Shown here in pieces: positions 63,428 through 64,000 of a DNA stretch of 64,000 bases. Position 1 is the stretch's first letter. Each line of letters starts with the position of its first letter. The stretch lies in the NCBI GenBank assembly GCA_009760855.2, contig WPIO01000061.1, forward strand, positions 759,501-823,500, given 5' to 3'. The notes under the pieces are model-generated. The model ran no database searches and was not told the DNA's origin. It was given only the letters and a program-made list of their open reading frames with translations. The DNA is from Cristatella mucedo (taxonomy: Eukaryota; Bryozoa; Phylactolaemata; Cristatellidae). The position numbers were made by a program, and so were the translations under genes.

Positions 63428-64000
63428 GCACCAGACAAAGCGACGCCTGTGCCTGCAACTTACGCATGAGCTGCTTTCTGATAGATCATCGAGCATCGAC
63501 GGCGAGCGTTTCGCTTGTATGCTACGCTGAGCTCAGACGCATTAATTTATACGAAAATATACGACGAACGAGCTCTGCGAGCTCACCGCTCGCCCTTTCC
63601 AGCTAACTTGTTGAGCTAAAAGAGCAACTGACGCGATCCTAAAGTAGCTGCTTACAACCTTAAACTCGCCGGCCAGCGAGACGGGCTACTATAATCTTGC
63701 TGACTGAAAATACTGCTCCGTCCGTTCATTAAATCGTTGCTCGCTCGGCTGGCGGTACAGCGCGTGCAACGTGTACAGACTGGACGTCCGTCGCGCTCTA
63801 AGCGGCAAGGACTCGGAGAGGACCTGCGCCTGCGCCAAAGTGCTGCTATCGGCGCGATTAACAACGCAGCTCTAGCAAGAGCGTGAAGAGTTGCCGGCCT
63901 ATTGCAGTCGGTGCGATAGGGGGAGACTTCCGGTACACTCAGTGCGTGCCTGCATTAGCAAAGGCTCAGCGAAATGACTCGCCAAATGACAGACCGCCGC
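63428..64000. other. Downstream CUB gene intron sequence, nothing recognised
   Basis: No LDLa, CUB or transmembrane exon identified up to the right edge. Confidence 0.4.

Noticed and set aside
62006-63606. Shared protein-like frame of the 208-bp repeat as a duplicated exon
   Set aside because: The arms are in opposite orientation, lack bounding splice sites in phase with the CUB gene, and the match includes all codon positions equally.

Overview
This is a window of an intron-rich animal (metazoan) nuclear genome, most likely an invertebrate. I cannot name the phylum. The evidence is small phase-consistent exons with GT-AG introns, an extracellular CUB/LDL-receptor-A protein, and introns packed with non-LTR retrotransposons (LINEs), tRNA-derived SINEs, one hAT DNA transposon and simple repeats. 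Nothing prokaryotic is present. Most long open frames are LINE debris or microsatellite frames; the two host genes are in exons of 40-211 bp. Family comparisons are from memory, not from searches.

Gene 1 (minus strand, start codon at 41781, running off the left edge): 18 exons of 40-133 bp join in perfect phase into 459 codons of a PARN-family deadenylase-fold exonuclease. It resembles PNLDC1/Trimmer, the piRNA 3'-end trimming nuclease, more than PARN. All five DEDDh catalytic residues can be placed (Asp29, Glu31, Asp308, His369, Asp374 of the model). Only about 3 percent of the 41 kb is coding. The C-terminal end, where PNLDC1 carries a membrane anchor, lies outside the window.

Gene 2 (plus strand, start near 50419, running off the right edge): seven exons give signal peptide, CUB, LDL-receptor class A, CUB and the start of a linker. 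The order recalls the LRP3/LRP10/LRP12 group. The two CUB domains share exon lengths and phases, and each lacks the second pair of cysteines. The two genes are divergent, with about 8.6 kb between start codons.

Mobile elements: LINE-A (L2/CR1-like reverse transcriptase, 3' hairpin tail followed by ATT repeats) is the commonest. LINE-B (ACATT-type tail) is second. SINE-1 and SINE-2 both carry a tRNA-like B box, and SINE-2 also carries the LINE-A type 3' hairpin, so it was probably mobilised by LINE-A. A decayed hAT element (20942-23674) sits in intron 7 of gene 1. The clearest history is at 27990-31960: a LINE-B fragment holds a 5'-truncated LINE-A bounded by a 9-bp target duplication, which in turn holds a reverse-orientation LINE-A (inserted in the catalytic YADD region) and a SINE-1.

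Layout: 1-41781 is gene 1 with its repeat-filled introns; 41782-50418 is intergenic (GC-rich start region, repeats, a decayed open frame at 45911-46369, a twin-primed LINE with a palindrome at 49300-49862); 50419-64000 is gene 2, including a 208-bp near-perfect inverted repeat (62006-62213 and 63220-63427) flanking two of its exons.
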